Below, piece after piece: positions 15,738-24,576 of a stretch of DNA of 41,475 nucleotides. The DNA lies in contig NZ_CAFK01000281.1 of the NCBI RefSeq assembly GCF_000239815.1, forward strand, positions 1 to 41,475, given 5' to 3'. Both the position numbers and the translations under genes were made by a program. Positions within the stretch are counted from its first letter, which is position 1; each line of letters opens with the position of its first letter. Origin of the DNA: Bradyrhizobium sp. STM 3843 (GTDB taxonomy: Bacteria; Pseudomonadota; Alphaproteobacteria; Rhizobiales; Xanthobacteraceae). The notes below the pieces were generated by a model. That model worked only from the letters and a program-made list of their open reading frames with translations. It was not told the origin of the DNA and made no database searches.

Positions 15738-16657
15738 TGTTCTGTTCCCAAAATTTGCGTCGGCATCGCCGCACGCGGGATCACCGCGCCCGGCGCCATG
15801 ATCACCGCCGCCGCCAAACGATGGCCCGCGCGCGCCGCCTCGCGCGGCGCAGCGCCCTTGATGCGCGCGGCGATGTAGCCCGCATTGAAGGAGTCGCCGG
15901 CCGCCGTGGTATCGACCGGCAGCACCACGTCCGGCGGCGCGATGTCGACCAGCACGCCATCGGAATCGACCAGGCAGCCCTGGGCGCCACGTTTGACGAC
16001 GATCTCCTTGACGCCTGCGTCCTTGAAGCGCCTCAGGCTGATCGACGCATCGGCGTCACCGAACAGCATCTGCTCGTCGTCCCAGGTGGGCAGAGCAAGA
16101 TCGATCAGCGGCAGCACCGAACGGAAGGCCCGTTGCGCCGTCTCCCGGTTGCTCCAACCGCGCGGCCGATAATTGCCGTCAAAGGCGACGCGCCCGCCAC
16201 GCTTGCGCATGGCCGTCAGCAACTCCCGCAGCTTTGCCCTTCCCGTCTCGCCATACAAGGACAGGCTGATTCCGGAGAAGTAGAGCCAGTCGAACCCGGC
16301 GAGCCGATCGAGCATCGCATCGTCGGCACGGTCGAACAGCTCGCGCGCCGGCGCGCGGTCGCGCCAATAGAGGAAGCTGCGCTCGCCCTTGGCATCGCGC
16401 TCGATCATATAGAGGCCGGGAACGCGGCCGGAGATACAAAGCACCTCCGACGTTCCGATGCCCTCGGCCTGCCACGCCGCCAGCATCGCCGCGCTCAAGG
16501 GATCGTCCCCGAGCGCGGTGATATAGGAGGTGTCGATCCCGAGCCGCGCCAGATACAGCGCGGTGTTCAAGGTGTCGCCGCCGAAACCACGCCGAAACAG
16601 GTCGCCGCCCTCCTGTGCGAACTCGACCATGCACTCGCCGACACAGGCAATCTTCAT
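15734..16657 (-). CDS. kdgK: 2-keto-3-deoxygluconate kinase (PfkB family)
   Basis: Phosphorylates 2-keto-3-deoxygluconate to KDPG for Eda; 307 aa. The start is the ATG at 16655-16657 (MKIACVGECMVEF). The open frame continues upstream but is a shadow of the dehydrogenase gene, which ends 14 nt away. PfkB features are FGGDTLNTALYLARLG near residue 30, the KDG-kinase-like region YWRDRAPAREL, and the catalytic DTTAAGDSFNAGY with its Asp base near residue 250. Translational overlap with eda and the UxuA neighbour make KDG the likely substrate. Confidence 0.92.
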   Translation of the reverse strand: MKIACVGECMVEFAQEGGDLFRRGFGGDTLNTALYLARLGIDTSYITALGDDPLSAAMLAAWQAEGIGTSEVLCISGRVPGLYMIERDAKGERSFLYWRDRAPARELFDRADDAMLDRLAGFDWLYFSGISLSLYGETGRAKLRELLTAMRKRGGRVAFDGNYRPRGWSNRETAQRAFRSVLPLIDLALPTWDDEQMLFGDADASISLRRFKDAGVKEIVVKRGAQGCLVDSDGVLVDIAPPDVVLPVDTTAAGDSFNAGYIAARIKGAAPREAARAGHRLAAAVIMAPGAVIPRAAMPTQILGTEQ

Positions 16658-16671
16658 CGAACACCCGTCAA

Positions 16672-17703
16672 TCAAAATGTCAGCTGGACCTTCATCGCCC
16701 GGCTCCGGTCGCTGGCGAGTTCGAAAGCTTCGACGGCGCTCTCGAACGGCAGCGAGGCCGAGATCAGCGGCTTGACGTCGATCAGCCCCTCGCCCATCAG
16801 CCGCACGGCCAGCTCGAATTCGCGATCGAAGCGGAAAGTGCCGCGCAATTGCAGCTCCTTCGTGACCAGCGTGTTGAGCGGCAGCGTCATCTCGCCGCCG
16901 AGCCCGAGTTGCACGATCACCCCGCCCGGCCGCATCACCTCCAGCGCACCGCGCAGCGCGGCCTGATTGCCGGAGGCCTCGAACAGGACGTCGAATGTCC
17001 CCTTGCCCGCGCGCCAGGGCTCGAGCGCGGCCTGATCGCGCGCGACATTGAGCGCATGGGTTGCGCCCAATGTCCCGGCGACGGCAAGCGGCGCATCCGC
17101 AATATCGGTTGCGACGATCTCCGCCGCGCCACCGTAACGCGCAACCAGGACGGATAGCGCTCCGATCGGGCCGCAGCCGGTCACCAGCACACGCTTGCCG
17201 AGCAACGGCCCGGCCTGATGCGCGGCGTGGAGGCACACAGACAAAGGCTCGGCCATCGCGGCTTCCGCCAGCGACAATGTCGGGGCGATCGGAAACACCT
17301 GGGAGGCATCGACCGTGACGAACTCGCGGAAACCGCCCTGCACGTGGGGATTGCGCATCGCGCTGCCCATGAAGCGCATGTCGAGGCACTGGTTGCGCAG
17401 CCCCTCGCGGCAATAGGCGCAGTGACCGCAAGGCAGGCTCGGATTGACGGCAACGCGCGTGCCTTCGGCAAAAACGGTCGCCCCGGTGCCGACCGCGGCA
17501 ACAACACCGGCGATCTCGTGGCCCAACGCCATCGGCTGCTGGATTCGCACCGTGCCGAAGCCGCCGTGATGATAGTAGTGCAGATCCGAGCCGCAGATGC
17601 CGCCATTAGCAATCCTGACGCGCACCTCGCCCGGAGCGGGCACGGCGTCTGGAAAGCTGTCGATCCGCAGATCCTTGGGCGCATGGATGACGACGGCGCG
17701 CAT
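16672..17703 (-). CDS. Zinc-dependent alcohol dehydrogenase, L-idonate 5-dehydrogenase-like
   Basis: Medium-chain Zn dehydrogenase, 343 aa, probably oxidising a hexonate at C5 (L-idonate to 5-ketogluconate) with NAD(P). Catalytic Zn ligands are C37 (GICGSD) and H62-E63 (LGHE); structural Zn cysteines are C92, C95, C98 and C106. The nucleotide-binding motif is VTGCGPIGAL. The motif set and the downstream IdnO-like SDR partner resemble the idnD-idnO pair. Other polyols or aldonates are possible; a glance at sequence cannot separate sorbitol, idonate and related dehydrogenases with certainty. Confidence 0.82.
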   Translation of the reverse strand: MRAVVIHAPKDLRIDSFPDAVPAPGEVRVRIANGGICGSDLHYYHHGGFGTVRIQQPMALGHEIAGVVAAVGTGATVFAEGTRVAVNPSLPCGHCAYCREGLRNQCLDMRFMGSAMRNPHVQGGFREFVTVDASQVFPIAPTLSLAEAAMAEPLSVCLHAAHQAGPLLGKRVLVTGCGPIGALSVLVARYGGAAEIVATDIADAPLAVAGTLGATHALNVARDQAALEPWRAGKGTFDVLFEASGNQAALRGALEVMRPGGVIVQLGLGGEMTLPLNTLVTKELQLRGTFRFDREFELAVRLMGEGLIDVKPLISASLPFESAVEAFELASDRSRAMKVQLTF

Positions 17704-17728
17704 GGCTTATTCCTTCTGCTCAGTCGTC

Positions 17729-18496
17729 TCACATCGCGGCGAGCATGCCGCCATCGACATAGATGGTCTGGCCGTTGACATAAGTCGACGCGTCGGACGC
17801 CAGGAAAATCGCGGCGCCGACCAGCTCGTCAGGCTTGCCCCAGCGCTTGGAGGGAATGCGCGACATCAGCCAGTTGTTGAAATCGGGATTCTGCACCAAG
17901 GCCTGGTTCATGTCGGTCAGCATGTAGCCGGGACCGATCGCATTGGCCTGGATGCCGTGCTGCGCCCACTCCACCGCCATGGCGCGGGTGAGATTGCGGA
18001 TGCCGCCCTTGGCCGCGGTATAGGGCCCGACGGTCGGCCGCGCCAGCTCGCTGGCGAGCGAACCGATGTTGATGATCTTGCCGCGGCCGCGCGGGATCAT
18101 GCGCTTCGCCGCTTCGCGGCCGATGATGAAGGCACTCGTCAAATTGGTCGCGATCACCTTGCCCCATTCGGCCGAGGTGAATTCGACCAGCGGCTTGCGA
18201 TGCTGGATGCCGGCATTGTTGACGAGGATGTCGACGGCGATCCCGGCGGCGTCCAGCCTTTCGAACGCCACCATCACGGCGGCTTCGTCGGTGACATCGA
18301 AGGCGGATGCCTCCGCCTGATGGCCGGCAGCGCGAAACTCGGCAGCGGCGGCTTGCGTGCGCGCTTGATCGGTGCCGTTGATGACAAGCCGCGCGCCAGC
18401 CTTGGCGAACCCGTCCGCGATGGCGCGTCCGAGACCGCGAGACGAGCCGGTCACCAGCGCCGTCTTGCCGGAGAGATCGAAAAGCGAGGTCGACAT
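17729..18496 (-). CDS. SDR-family oxidoreductase, gluconate 5-dehydrogenase-like
   Basis: Classical short-chain dehydrogenase, 255 aa. Cofactor motif TGSSRGLGRA is near residue 16, NNAG follows near 90, and the catalytic Ser with YxxxK lies in GPYTAAKGG. The IdnO-type C-terminus DGGMLAAM closes the protein. It probably reduces 5-ketogluconate to gluconate, or another keto acid sugar such as fructuronate to mannonate, which would feed UxuA encoded next door; no UxuB-type reductase is present in the window. It lies 25 nt from the idonate-dehydrogenase-like gene and 85 nt from uxuA. Confidence 0.85.
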   Translation of the reverse strand: MSTSLFDLSGKTALVTGSSRGLGRAIADGFAKAGARLVINGTDQARTQAAAAEFRAAGHQAEASAFDVTDEAAVMVAFERLDAAGIAVDILVNNAGIQHRKPLVEFTSAEWGKVIATNLTSAFIIGREAAKRMIPRGRGKIINIGSLASELARPTVGPYTAAKGGIRNLTRAMAVEWAQHGIQANAIGPGYMLTDMNQALVQNPDFNNWLMSRIPSKRWGKPDELVGAAIFLASDASTYVNGQTIYVDGGMLAAM

Positions 18497-18581
18497 CGGT
18501 TCAACTCACGTCAAAGGAATCCGCAATAAGCGCCACCGGTCGCACACTGACACCCGCGTTGTCCAGGGGACCCAGGACCGG

Positions 18582-19778
18582 TCAGACCGGCAGGCGGTTA
18601 ATGGCGGCCACCGCGGTCATGACGCCGCGGATCTCAGCCAGCCCCTTCAGCCGGCCGACCAGCGGATAGCCTGGATGCGTGCCGCGGCCGATATCGTCGG
18701 CGAGCTCATGGCCGTGGTCGGGACGGAACGGAATCCGCCAGTCCGGATCGCCTGCCGCTTTGCGACGGGCCTGCTCCTGCAACAGCGTCGTCACGACAGA
18801 GACCATGTCGACGTCGCCGCGCAGATGTTCCGCCTCCATGAACGAGCCGTCCAGCATCTTGGCGACGTTGCGCAGATGCACGAAGCGGATATGTGGAGCG
18901 AAGCGCTCCGCCATTGCCGGCACGTTGTTGTGGCCGCCGGCGCCGAGCGCGCCGGTGCAGAACGTGATGCCATTGGCCTTTGACGGACGAGCGTCCACGA
19001 TGAATTGCAGATCGTCGGCACTCGATACGACGCGCGGCAGGCCGAACAGATCGCGCGGCGGATCGTCGGGATGGACGCACAGGCTGACGCCGCACTCCTC
19101 CGCCGCCGGCACCACCTCGCGCAGGAAGCGCGCGTAGTTGGCGCGCAGCTCGGCATGACCGATGCCGTGATAGCGTTCCAGCATACGACGGAGTCCGGGC
19201 ACATCGTAGCGATCATATGCCCCGGGCAACCCGGCCATGATGGTCGCGAGCAGCCGGTCCTTGTCGGATTCGGAGGCCTGCGCCACCCAGGCCTTGGCGC
19301 GGTCGAGCACGTCGGAGGAGAACTCCGCCTCGGCGCCCGGCCGCCCCAGGATGTAGCAGTCGAACGCAGCGAGCCGGTCGACATCGAAACGCAACGCGGT
19401 CGCGCCGCCCGGCAGGCGGAAGGCGAGCTCGGTGCGGGTCCAGTCCAGCACCGGCATGAAATTGTAGCAGACCGTTGTGACGCCACAGGCAGCGAGATTG
19501 CGCAGCGACTGCCGGTAAGTGTCGAACAGCGGCGCGAGGTCGCCTTCACCGAGCTTGATCGCTTCCGCGACCGGCAGGCTTTCGACGACGCTCCAGCGCA
19601 GCCGCAGCGATGAATCCCCCTCGATCATCCCGATGCGCTTGACGATTTCGTCCGTGCTCCACGCCACGCCATAGGGGATGTGATGCAGCGCCGTCACGAT
19701 GCCGGTCGCGCCGGTCTGACGGACCTGCGGCAGGCTAATGGGATCCTCGGGTCCGAACCATCGCCACGTCTGTTCCAT
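18582..19778 (-). CDS. uxuA: D-mannonate dehydratase UxuA
   Basis: Dehydrates D-mannonate to 2-keto-3-deoxygluconate, the KdgK substrate; 398 aa, against about 394 in E. coli. The start is the ATG at 19776-19778 (MEQTWRWFGPEDPISL) with AAGGTGG 8-10 nt upstream; the in-frame upstream stretch is Arg-rich and not family-like. UxuA marks are LHHIPYGVAW, the metal-site segments CVHPDDPPRD, ITFCTGALGA and FVHLRN, and the C-terminal RPDHGHELADD. The 189-nt gap to the enolase-family gene (19779-19967) contains no feature I can support. Confidence 0.93.
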   Translation of the reverse strand: MEQTWRWFGPEDPISLPQVRQTGATGIVTALHHIPYGVAWSTDEIVKRIGMIEGDSSLRLRWSVVESLPVAEAIKLGEGDLAPLFDTYRQSLRNLAACGVTTVCYNFMPVLDWTRTELAFRLPGGATALRFDVDRLAAFDCYILGRPGAEAEFSSDVLDRAKAWVAQASESDKDRLLATIMAGLPGAYDRYDVPGLRRMLERYHGIGHAELRANYARFLREVVPAAEECGVSLCVHPDDPPRDLFGLPRVVSSADDLQFIVDARPSKANGITFCTGALGAGGHNNVPAMAERFAPHIRFVHLRNVAKMLDGSFMEAEHLRGDVDMVSVVTTLLQEQARRKAAGDPDWRIPFRPDHGHELADDIGRGTHPGYPLVGRLKGLAEIRGVMTAVAAINRLPV

Positions 19779-19967
19779 GTCGTCCACCTTCCTGAAAGCG
19801 GTCCCGCCCCACAAGTCCCTTCGGGGGTCGCGGACACCAATCTCACGCCGCAGCGTCATCACCCCCATCCAGGATCTCCTGATGCTGCGCAATCGGGAGC
19901 GGAATGTGGCCGGCGTCCTCCTGCAAGGTGACATGGCGGACGCGATCGCACGCGCTGATTTGACGCC

Positions 19968-21164
19968 TCAGACCTCGCTGCGGCGGACGGTCAGGTCGGA
20001 CCGGTCGAACACGGCCGGCAGCAGGTCGACGCCGAGGCCCGGCCCTTCCATCGGGAAGACATAGCCGTCCTTGATCACGGGCATGGTGGTGACAAGCTCG
20101 TTGTACCAGCCCTTGTAGAAAGCGCGCACCGATTCCTGGATCAATGTATTGGGCTGGCTGAACGACATGTGCACCGCGGCAATGAAGCCGACCGGACCGA
20201 TGCAGTCATGCGGCGCAAAGGGGCGGTGATAGGTCTCGGCCATCGCCGCGATCTTGCGCCCTTCGGTGAGACCACCGGTCCAGCACAGATCGGCCATCAC
20301 CACATGGGCGGCATCGCGATCGAGCATGTCCTTGTAGGGATAACGCGAGCCGAGCGTCTCGCTCGCAGTGACCCAGACATCGGTGGAGCGGGCGTATTCG
20401 GCGAGCGCCTGCGGCGAGTTCATCCGGATCGGGTCCTCGTACCAGGTCGGCTGATAGTCCTCCAGCACGCGGGCGATTTGTTTGGCGGTCGGCAGATTCC
20501 ACAGCGAATGGAATTCGACCATGATCTCCATGCGGTCGCCGACCGCCTTCCTGATCTTCTCGAACGGCTCGACCGCCTTCTTCATCTGCGCCGCCGTGAT
20601 GTAGAGGCCCTGGTTCTCCTGCGCCGGCGGATCGAACGGCCAGATCTTCATCGCGGAGATGCCGCTCTCGAGCAGGCTCTCGGCGAGCGCGTCGGCGCGG
20701 TTCATGAAGGCGTCGAGATCTTCGTAAGGGCTTTGCGTCTCCAGGCTCCAATTCGAGACCGGGCTGATATTGGTCGAGCGGACATAACGGGTGCCGGCGC
20801 AGGTGTTGTAGATGCGCTGTTTGTCGCGGCAGAGTCCGCCGAGCATCTGGTGCACCGGCTGGCCGCAGACCTTGCCGAACAGGTCCCACAGCGCGATGTC
20901 GATCGCGGATGCGGCGCGATATTCGACGCCGGTCGAGGACTGCGCCATCGGCAAATTGAGCATGTCGCGGTGGATGGCCTCGATCCTCAGGGGATCGCGC
21001 CCGAGCAGCCGGCCGGCGAAGGTGTCGTGGATCTGCGCCTCGACGGCCCCTGCGCCATAAAAGGTCTCGCCCAGCCCGATCACGCCGGCATCGGTGTGGA
21101 GGCGGACCCAGATGACGTTGGCGAACTCCTCTGTCCGCAAGGTCTCGATCGCGGTGATCTTCAC
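19968..21164 (-). CDS. Enolase-superfamily acid-sugar dehydratase (mandelate racemase group), substrate unknown
   Basis: 398 aa, two-domain enolase-superfamily protein. Metal ligands visible in the barrel are E217 (MVEFHS), E243 (WYEDP) and E269 (TASET). H219, two residues after the first ligand, and H319 (FAPHDCIGPV) are positioned as the base and acid of galactonate/mannonate-dehydratase-type members. K173-x-W175 replaces the KxK of true racemases. Initiation is a GTG at 21162-21164 with GGAGG 9 nt upstream. As first gene of the UxuA-KdgK-Eda operon it probably makes a 2-keto-3-deoxy acid from an aldonate. I do not recognise the subfamily, so the substrate stays open. Confidence 0.82.
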   Translation of the reverse strand: MKITAIETLRTEEFANVIWVRLHTDAGVIGLGETFYGAGAVEAQIHDTFAGRLLGRDPLRIEAIHRDMLNLPMAQSSTGVEYRAASAIDIALWDLFGKVCGQPVHQMLGGLCRDKQRIYNTCAGTRYVRSTNISPVSNWSLETQSPYEDLDAFMNRADALAESLLESGISAMKIWPFDPPAQENQGLYITAAQMKKAVEPFEKIRKAVGDRMEIMVEFHSLWNLPTAKQIARVLEDYQPTWYEDPIRMNSPQALAEYARSTDVWVTASETLGSRYPYKDMLDRDAAHVVMADLCWTGGLTEGRKIAAMAETYHRPFAPHDCIGPVGFIAAVHMSFSQPNTLIQESVRAFYKGWYNELVTTMPVIKDGYVFPMEGPGLGVDLLPAVFDRSDLTVRRSEV

Positions 21165-21233
21165 GTCTGCCGTCCTCCCACTGACCGTTCTGTCTTGTAT
21201 CTGTTACGCGCGTTGCCCCAGCCATACGCCCTC

Positions 21234-21249
21234 TTGTAATATATCACAA
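21234..21249. promoter_or_regulatory. Candidate GntR-regulator operator in the divergent gap
   Basis: TTGTAATATATCACAA is a dyad TTGT-N-ATATAT-N-ACAA in which every paired position except the two outer N is complementary. It is centred at 21241.5 between the GTG of the enolase-family gene (21164) and the regulator start (21317). Length, symmetry and the GT...AC half-sites suit a GntR/FCD protein, most simply the one encoded next door. It could repress both directions (inference). Confidence 0.6.
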
Positions 21250-21316
21250 TATGTTTAATGCTGATCACGGAGGCCCGGTGTCAAAACGCCGGCCGGAGGA
21301 AGCTCGAGGACACCAG

Positions 21317-22069
21317 ATGGCGCGCCGCAAAAGCGCTCTTGCAAAGTCGGATGCCGACGACGCCGCGCCGTCGCGTGGCGCGGGCAATTTGTTCGAGGCG
21401 GCCTATCTCAAGATCGAAGAGCTACTGGTCAATTGCGCGCTGAAGCCCGGCCGGTTTCTGACCGTGCAGGAGCTGCAGTCGCTGACCGGCTTCGGGCGGA
21501 CGCCGGTGCATGCTGCCGTCAACAGCCTCGCCGCCGATACGCTGATCATCATCCGGCCGCGCCATGGCTTGCAGGTCGCCCCGATCGATCTCGCCCGCGA
21601 GCGCCTGCTGCTGGCCTTGCGCCGCGACATGGAGCGCTTCGTTGTCCGGCTGGCGGCCGAGCGGGCCAGCCTTTCGCACCGCAACCAGATGCAGCACATC
21701 GAACGCGTGCTGAGTGAGCGCCGGAACACGGTGTCGATCGACGAGTTCAATCAGCTCGACCGCCGTATCGATGCGCTGATCCTTGCCGCCAGCGGCGAGC
21801 CGTTCCTGGTGCACACCATGCGCCCGCTGCACACCATCTATCGCCGCATCGGCTACATCTATCATCGCCTGCTGCCGGAGCACGACCTGACCGGGACGGT
21901 CGATCGCCATCTGGCGATCCTCAGCGCGGTGGCGAACCAGCGCGCCAACAGCGCGGTGAAGGCCAGTGATACGCTGATCGATTTCATGGATCAGATGTTC
22001 GAGGAGATGGAGGCCGGGATCGATCCCGGCCTGCTCGACTGCAGCATCGAGCCGCTGCCGGTCGCGTAG
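21317..22069 (+). CDS. GntR-family (FCD-type) regulator of the sugar-acid locus
   Basis: 250 aa from the ATG at 21317 (MARRKSALAKSD), chosen because GAGGA lies 6 nt upstream. In-frame alternatives are a GTG at 21278 and an ATG at 21251; the latter has no Shine-Dalgarno and abuts the operator candidate. The winged helix spans roughly residues 28-80 (LKPGRFLTVQELQSLTGFGR, then TPVHAAVNSL), and an all-helical effector domain follows with LRRDMERFVVRLAAERA and a late DRHLAIL His. It is divergent from the enzyme operon and 34 nt upstream of the MFS gene, so it likely controls both. The inducer is unknown, probably an aldonate or keto-deoxy acid. Confidence 0.85.
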   Translation: MARRKSALAKSDADDAAPSRGAGNLFEAAYLKIEELLVNCALKPGRFLTVQELQSLTGFGRTPVHAAVNSLAADTLIIIRPRHGLQVAPIDLARERLLLALRRDMERFVVRLAAERASLSHRNQMQHIERVLSERRNTVSIDEFNQLDRRIDALILAASGEPFLVHTMRPLHTIYRRIGYIYHRLLPEHDLTGTVDRHLAILSAVANQRANSAVKASDTLIDFMDQMFEEMEAGIDPGLLDCSIEPLPVA

Positions 22070-22103
22070 GATCAATGCCAATAACAACAAGGAAGGACCA
22101 GTT

Positions 22104-23480
22104 ATGAGTGTCGCAGCCGCAACGGAAGCCGCCCCGGAGAGGGCGGCGATCGATAGCGCCGTCCGCTATCTCATTCAGAACTACAGCCCCAAGGGCAACC
22201 GGGTCGGCTGGCTGATGATGGCATCGATCCTGGTCGAGGCCTGGGATCTGTATTCGATCGCCTTCGTGCTGATCTTCATCAAGGAGCAATACAACCCCGG
22301 CCCGCTGGAGTTGGGCCTCGCCGCCGCCGGCACCCAAGGCGGCGCGCTGATCGGCGCCCTGCTCGGCGGCTGGCTTTCCGACAAGATCGGCCGCCGCTGG
22401 ATGTTTCTGGGCACCATGACCATGTTCGTGGTGCTGGCGCTGGCGCAGGCCTTCGTGCCCAACATGACCTGGCTGATCATCATCCGCTTCCTGCTCGGCG
22501 TTCCGCTCGGCAGCGACATCTCCACCGGCTACACCTACATCATGGAGTCGATGGCCAAGGGTCAACGCGAGGTGATGGGCAATCGCTGGCAGTTCATGTT
22601 CGCGGTCGGTGAGGTCATCACGCTCGGCGTGATCGCGGTCTTCCTGGTGATGGAGCTCAACCACGAGACGCTGTGGCGCGTGACGCTCGGGTTAGGGGCC
22701 GTGCCGGCGCTGATCATCCTGTTCCTGCGCCACGACGTGCCGGAGACCGCGGTGTGGCTGGTGCAGCATGGCCGCTTCAAGGAGGCCAAGGTGGTCGCGC
22801 AGCAGATGTACAACGATAATCTTGCGATGCTGCCGAACCACGACGTGGTCGTCGAGAAGCCGAGCCCCTGGGACTTCCTCGCCGATTTGCGCAAGGACCC
22901 GATCCGCTGGCGCGCGACCATCTATGGCTGGATTGCCTGTTTCGCACAGGGCAGCGAGTTCTCCACCTTCGCCTTCTATCTGCCGGTGCTGTTCGCAATG
23001 ATCGGCGTGTCCAGCGTGCTCGGCAACAATCTCGTCACCATGGCGCTGTTCAGCTTTGCCGCGATCTCCGGCTGGATCGGACCGCTGCTGACGCCGCGGA
23101 TCGGCCATCGCGGCATCGGCATCGCCGGCTTCGGCATCGTGCTGGTCTCGCTCTTGATCGCAGCCGCCGCGCTCTACACCGACCACAAATACATCCTGCC
23201 GTTCGCGGCCGCCGGCATGCTGTGGGGCCATTATTGGGACGCCTCGAACTGCATGACCATCCCGACCATGGTGGCGCGCCCGCGCTATCGCGGCACCGCC
23301 AGCGGCTTCGCCTATATGTTCGTGAAGCTGCCGTCGTTCCTGGCCATCTTCCTGTTCCCGGTGCTGTTCACCGCGATCGGCCAGGCCAACGCGACGCTGT
23401 TCGTGGCGATCTTCCCGCTGATCGGCCTCTTGGCCGCGATCTTCATCCTGCCGGAGGTCTACGGCTACGAGGCGGATTGA
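22104..23480 (+). CDS. MFS transporter, sugar/acid-sugar porter family
   Basis: Inner-membrane secondary transporter, 458 aa, with about twelve hydrophobic segments. The MFS loop 2-3 signature GGWLSDKIGRRW lies near residues 88-99, and RFLLGVPLGSDISTGYTYIMES is a sugar-porter-like TM4 segment. A charged central loop (residues about 215-260) divides the two halves. The start has AAGGAAGGA upstream. It is co-directional with the GntR-type regulator 34 nt before it and probably imports the acid sugar degraded by the divergent operon. Substrate is inferred from position only. Confidence 0.88.
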   Translation: MSVAAATEAAPERAAIDSAVRYLIQNYSPKGNRVGWLMMASILVEAWDLYSIAFVLIFIKEQYNPGPLELGLAAAGTQGGALIGALLGGWLSDKIGRRWMFLGTMTMFVVLALAQAFVPNMTWLIIIRFLLGVPLGSDISTGYTYIMESMAKGQREVMGNRWQFMFAVGEVITLGVIAVFLVMELNHETLWRVTLGLGAVPALIILFLRHDVPETAVWLVQHGRFKEAKVVAQQMYNDNLAMLPNHDVVVEKPSPWDFLADLRKDPIRWRATIYGWIACFAQGSEFSTFAFYLPVLFAMIGVSSVLGNNLVTMALFSFAAISGWIGPLLTPRIGHRGIGIAGFGIVLVSLLIAAAALYTDHKYILPFAAAGMLWGHYWDASNCMTIPTMVARPRYRGTASGFAYMFVKLPSFLAIFLFPVLFTAIGQANATLFVAIFPLIGLLAAIFILPEVYGYEAD

Positions 23481-23494
23481 GCGGATATTCCACG

Positions 23495-23600
23495 GCTGTC
23501 ATCCCCGCGAAAGCGGGGATCCAGTACGCCGCGGCCTCTCGGCTGAGAGACGCTGTCTCTGGAATACTGGATCGCCCGGTCAAGCCGGGCGATGACGGTG
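23495..23600. repeat. Composite palindromic repeat downstream of the MFS gene
   Basis: Two hairpins, ATCCCCGC-GAAA-GCGGGGAT (23501-23520) and ATCGCCCGG/CCGGGCGAT (23571-23593), are held in an outer inverted arrangement (CCAGTA at 23521 against TACTGG at 23565). The pattern resembles paired REP elements common in Bradyrhizobium intergenic DNA. The remaining 23601-23825 carries further GC-rich repeat remnants (GGGTGGGC-like words) and no gene I can support. Confidence 0.7.
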
Positions 23601-23825
23601 AAGACAAGCCCACAGGATGAGGAGAAGCCTAGGTCGCTTCGCTACTCGCGATGACGGTTGTAGGGTGGGCCAAACGCAAGCGTGTCTACTGCACAGACGC
23701 TCGGTGATAAGGTGGGCACGCGCATTGCGCCTTCGCCCGCCCCCCCTTTCGCAACAATCCAAAAAGGATGCGACGCCGGTATCGACCGTGCGCTATAGTC
23801 CGATCAAACGGTCGGACGGACGACA

Positions 23826-24566
23826 ATGCGGTCTTTGGTTTTTGCGTTTTTGATTGTATTCGCTACCCCAACAACGTTGTTTGCAGATGAGGCAGCCTAT
23901 CAGCAGCAGGTCCACCGACATCTGTTCGGAAACTCTTCGGCCTTTCCCCAACCACTTCAAGACCGATCGCTAGATATCGATCTGACGGTTACGCTTGATC
24001 GAAATGGCAAGCTTCTAAGCGTCGACGTCGACCGAAGCTCCGGCTCGTCGGAGGACAATGACAACGTCGTGACGGGCCTCCGCCGCATACAACCTTTTCC
24101 GCCGGTTCCGGGCGACGTGCAGGTGCCTTATAAGATAAAACTCCCGCTTACGTTCGCCCCAACAAGAAATGTGGCCTTTATCAATTTGAAAGGAAGCAAG
24201 GCCGCCAGCCCCTCGGAAAAGGAGATCGCCTTCAGGGGCGAGATTTTGAAGCGTCTATATTCGTATGACCATCGGCCCGTACTGCCCGACAATATCGAGA
24301 AGCCAGCCGACGCTCGGCCCACCGTGGTGTTTTCGATCGATCGCGACGGAAAACTGCTCGATGCTGCGGTCACGAAGAGCTTTGGTCTGAAGATGGTCGA
24401 CGACAATGCCCTCAATTGGCTGAAGAAAGCAGGTCCGTTTCCAAGCATCCCCCCGGAATTGAAAGCACCAATGAAGCTAACGGCCGAGATTGTATTCGGA
24501 CCGCCGACTTTTTCGGACGACGCGCGTATCAAGAAGTTGATCAATGGCGTTTGTCGCGGGTGCTGA
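23826..24566 (+). CDS. Secreted protein with two TonB C-terminal-like domains, no membrane anchor
   Basis: 246 aa. A signal peptide (MRSLVFAFLIVFATPTTLFA, cleavage about residue 20) directs it to the periplasm. Two similar domains follow: residues about 49-110 (DLTVTLDRNGKLLSVDVDRS then GLRRIQPFPPVPG) and about 166-228 (VVFSIDRDGKLLDAAVTKS then WLKKAGPFPSIPP). Both carry the TonB_C pattern of a DRxGKLLxxxV strand pair, a helix, then PFPxxP and a final strand. It lacks the TonB transmembrane anchor and Pro-rich linker, and no ExbBD genes are near. Codon GC is lower than its neighbours (47% over 24241-24300 by hand count). Function unknown. Confidence 0.8.
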   Translation: MRSLVFAFLIVFATPTTLFADEAAYQQQVHRHLFGNSSAFPQPLQDRSLDIDLTVTLDRNGKLLSVDVDRSSGSSEDNDNVVTGLRRIQPFPPVPGDVQVPYKIKLPLTFAPTRNVAFINLKGSKAASPSEKEIAFRGEILKRLYSYDHRPVLPDNIEKPADARPTVVFSIDRDGKLLDAAVTKSFGLKMVDDNALNWLKKAGPFPSIPPELKAPMKLTAEIVFGPPTFSDDARIKKLINGVCRGC

Positions 24567-24576
24567 TCCGCGGGCT

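Noticed and set aside
23601..23825. Small plus-strand gene before the TonB-like gene
   Set aside because: The open frame runs through repeat remnants, is Arg-rich and overlaps the start of a gene with a clear signal peptide.
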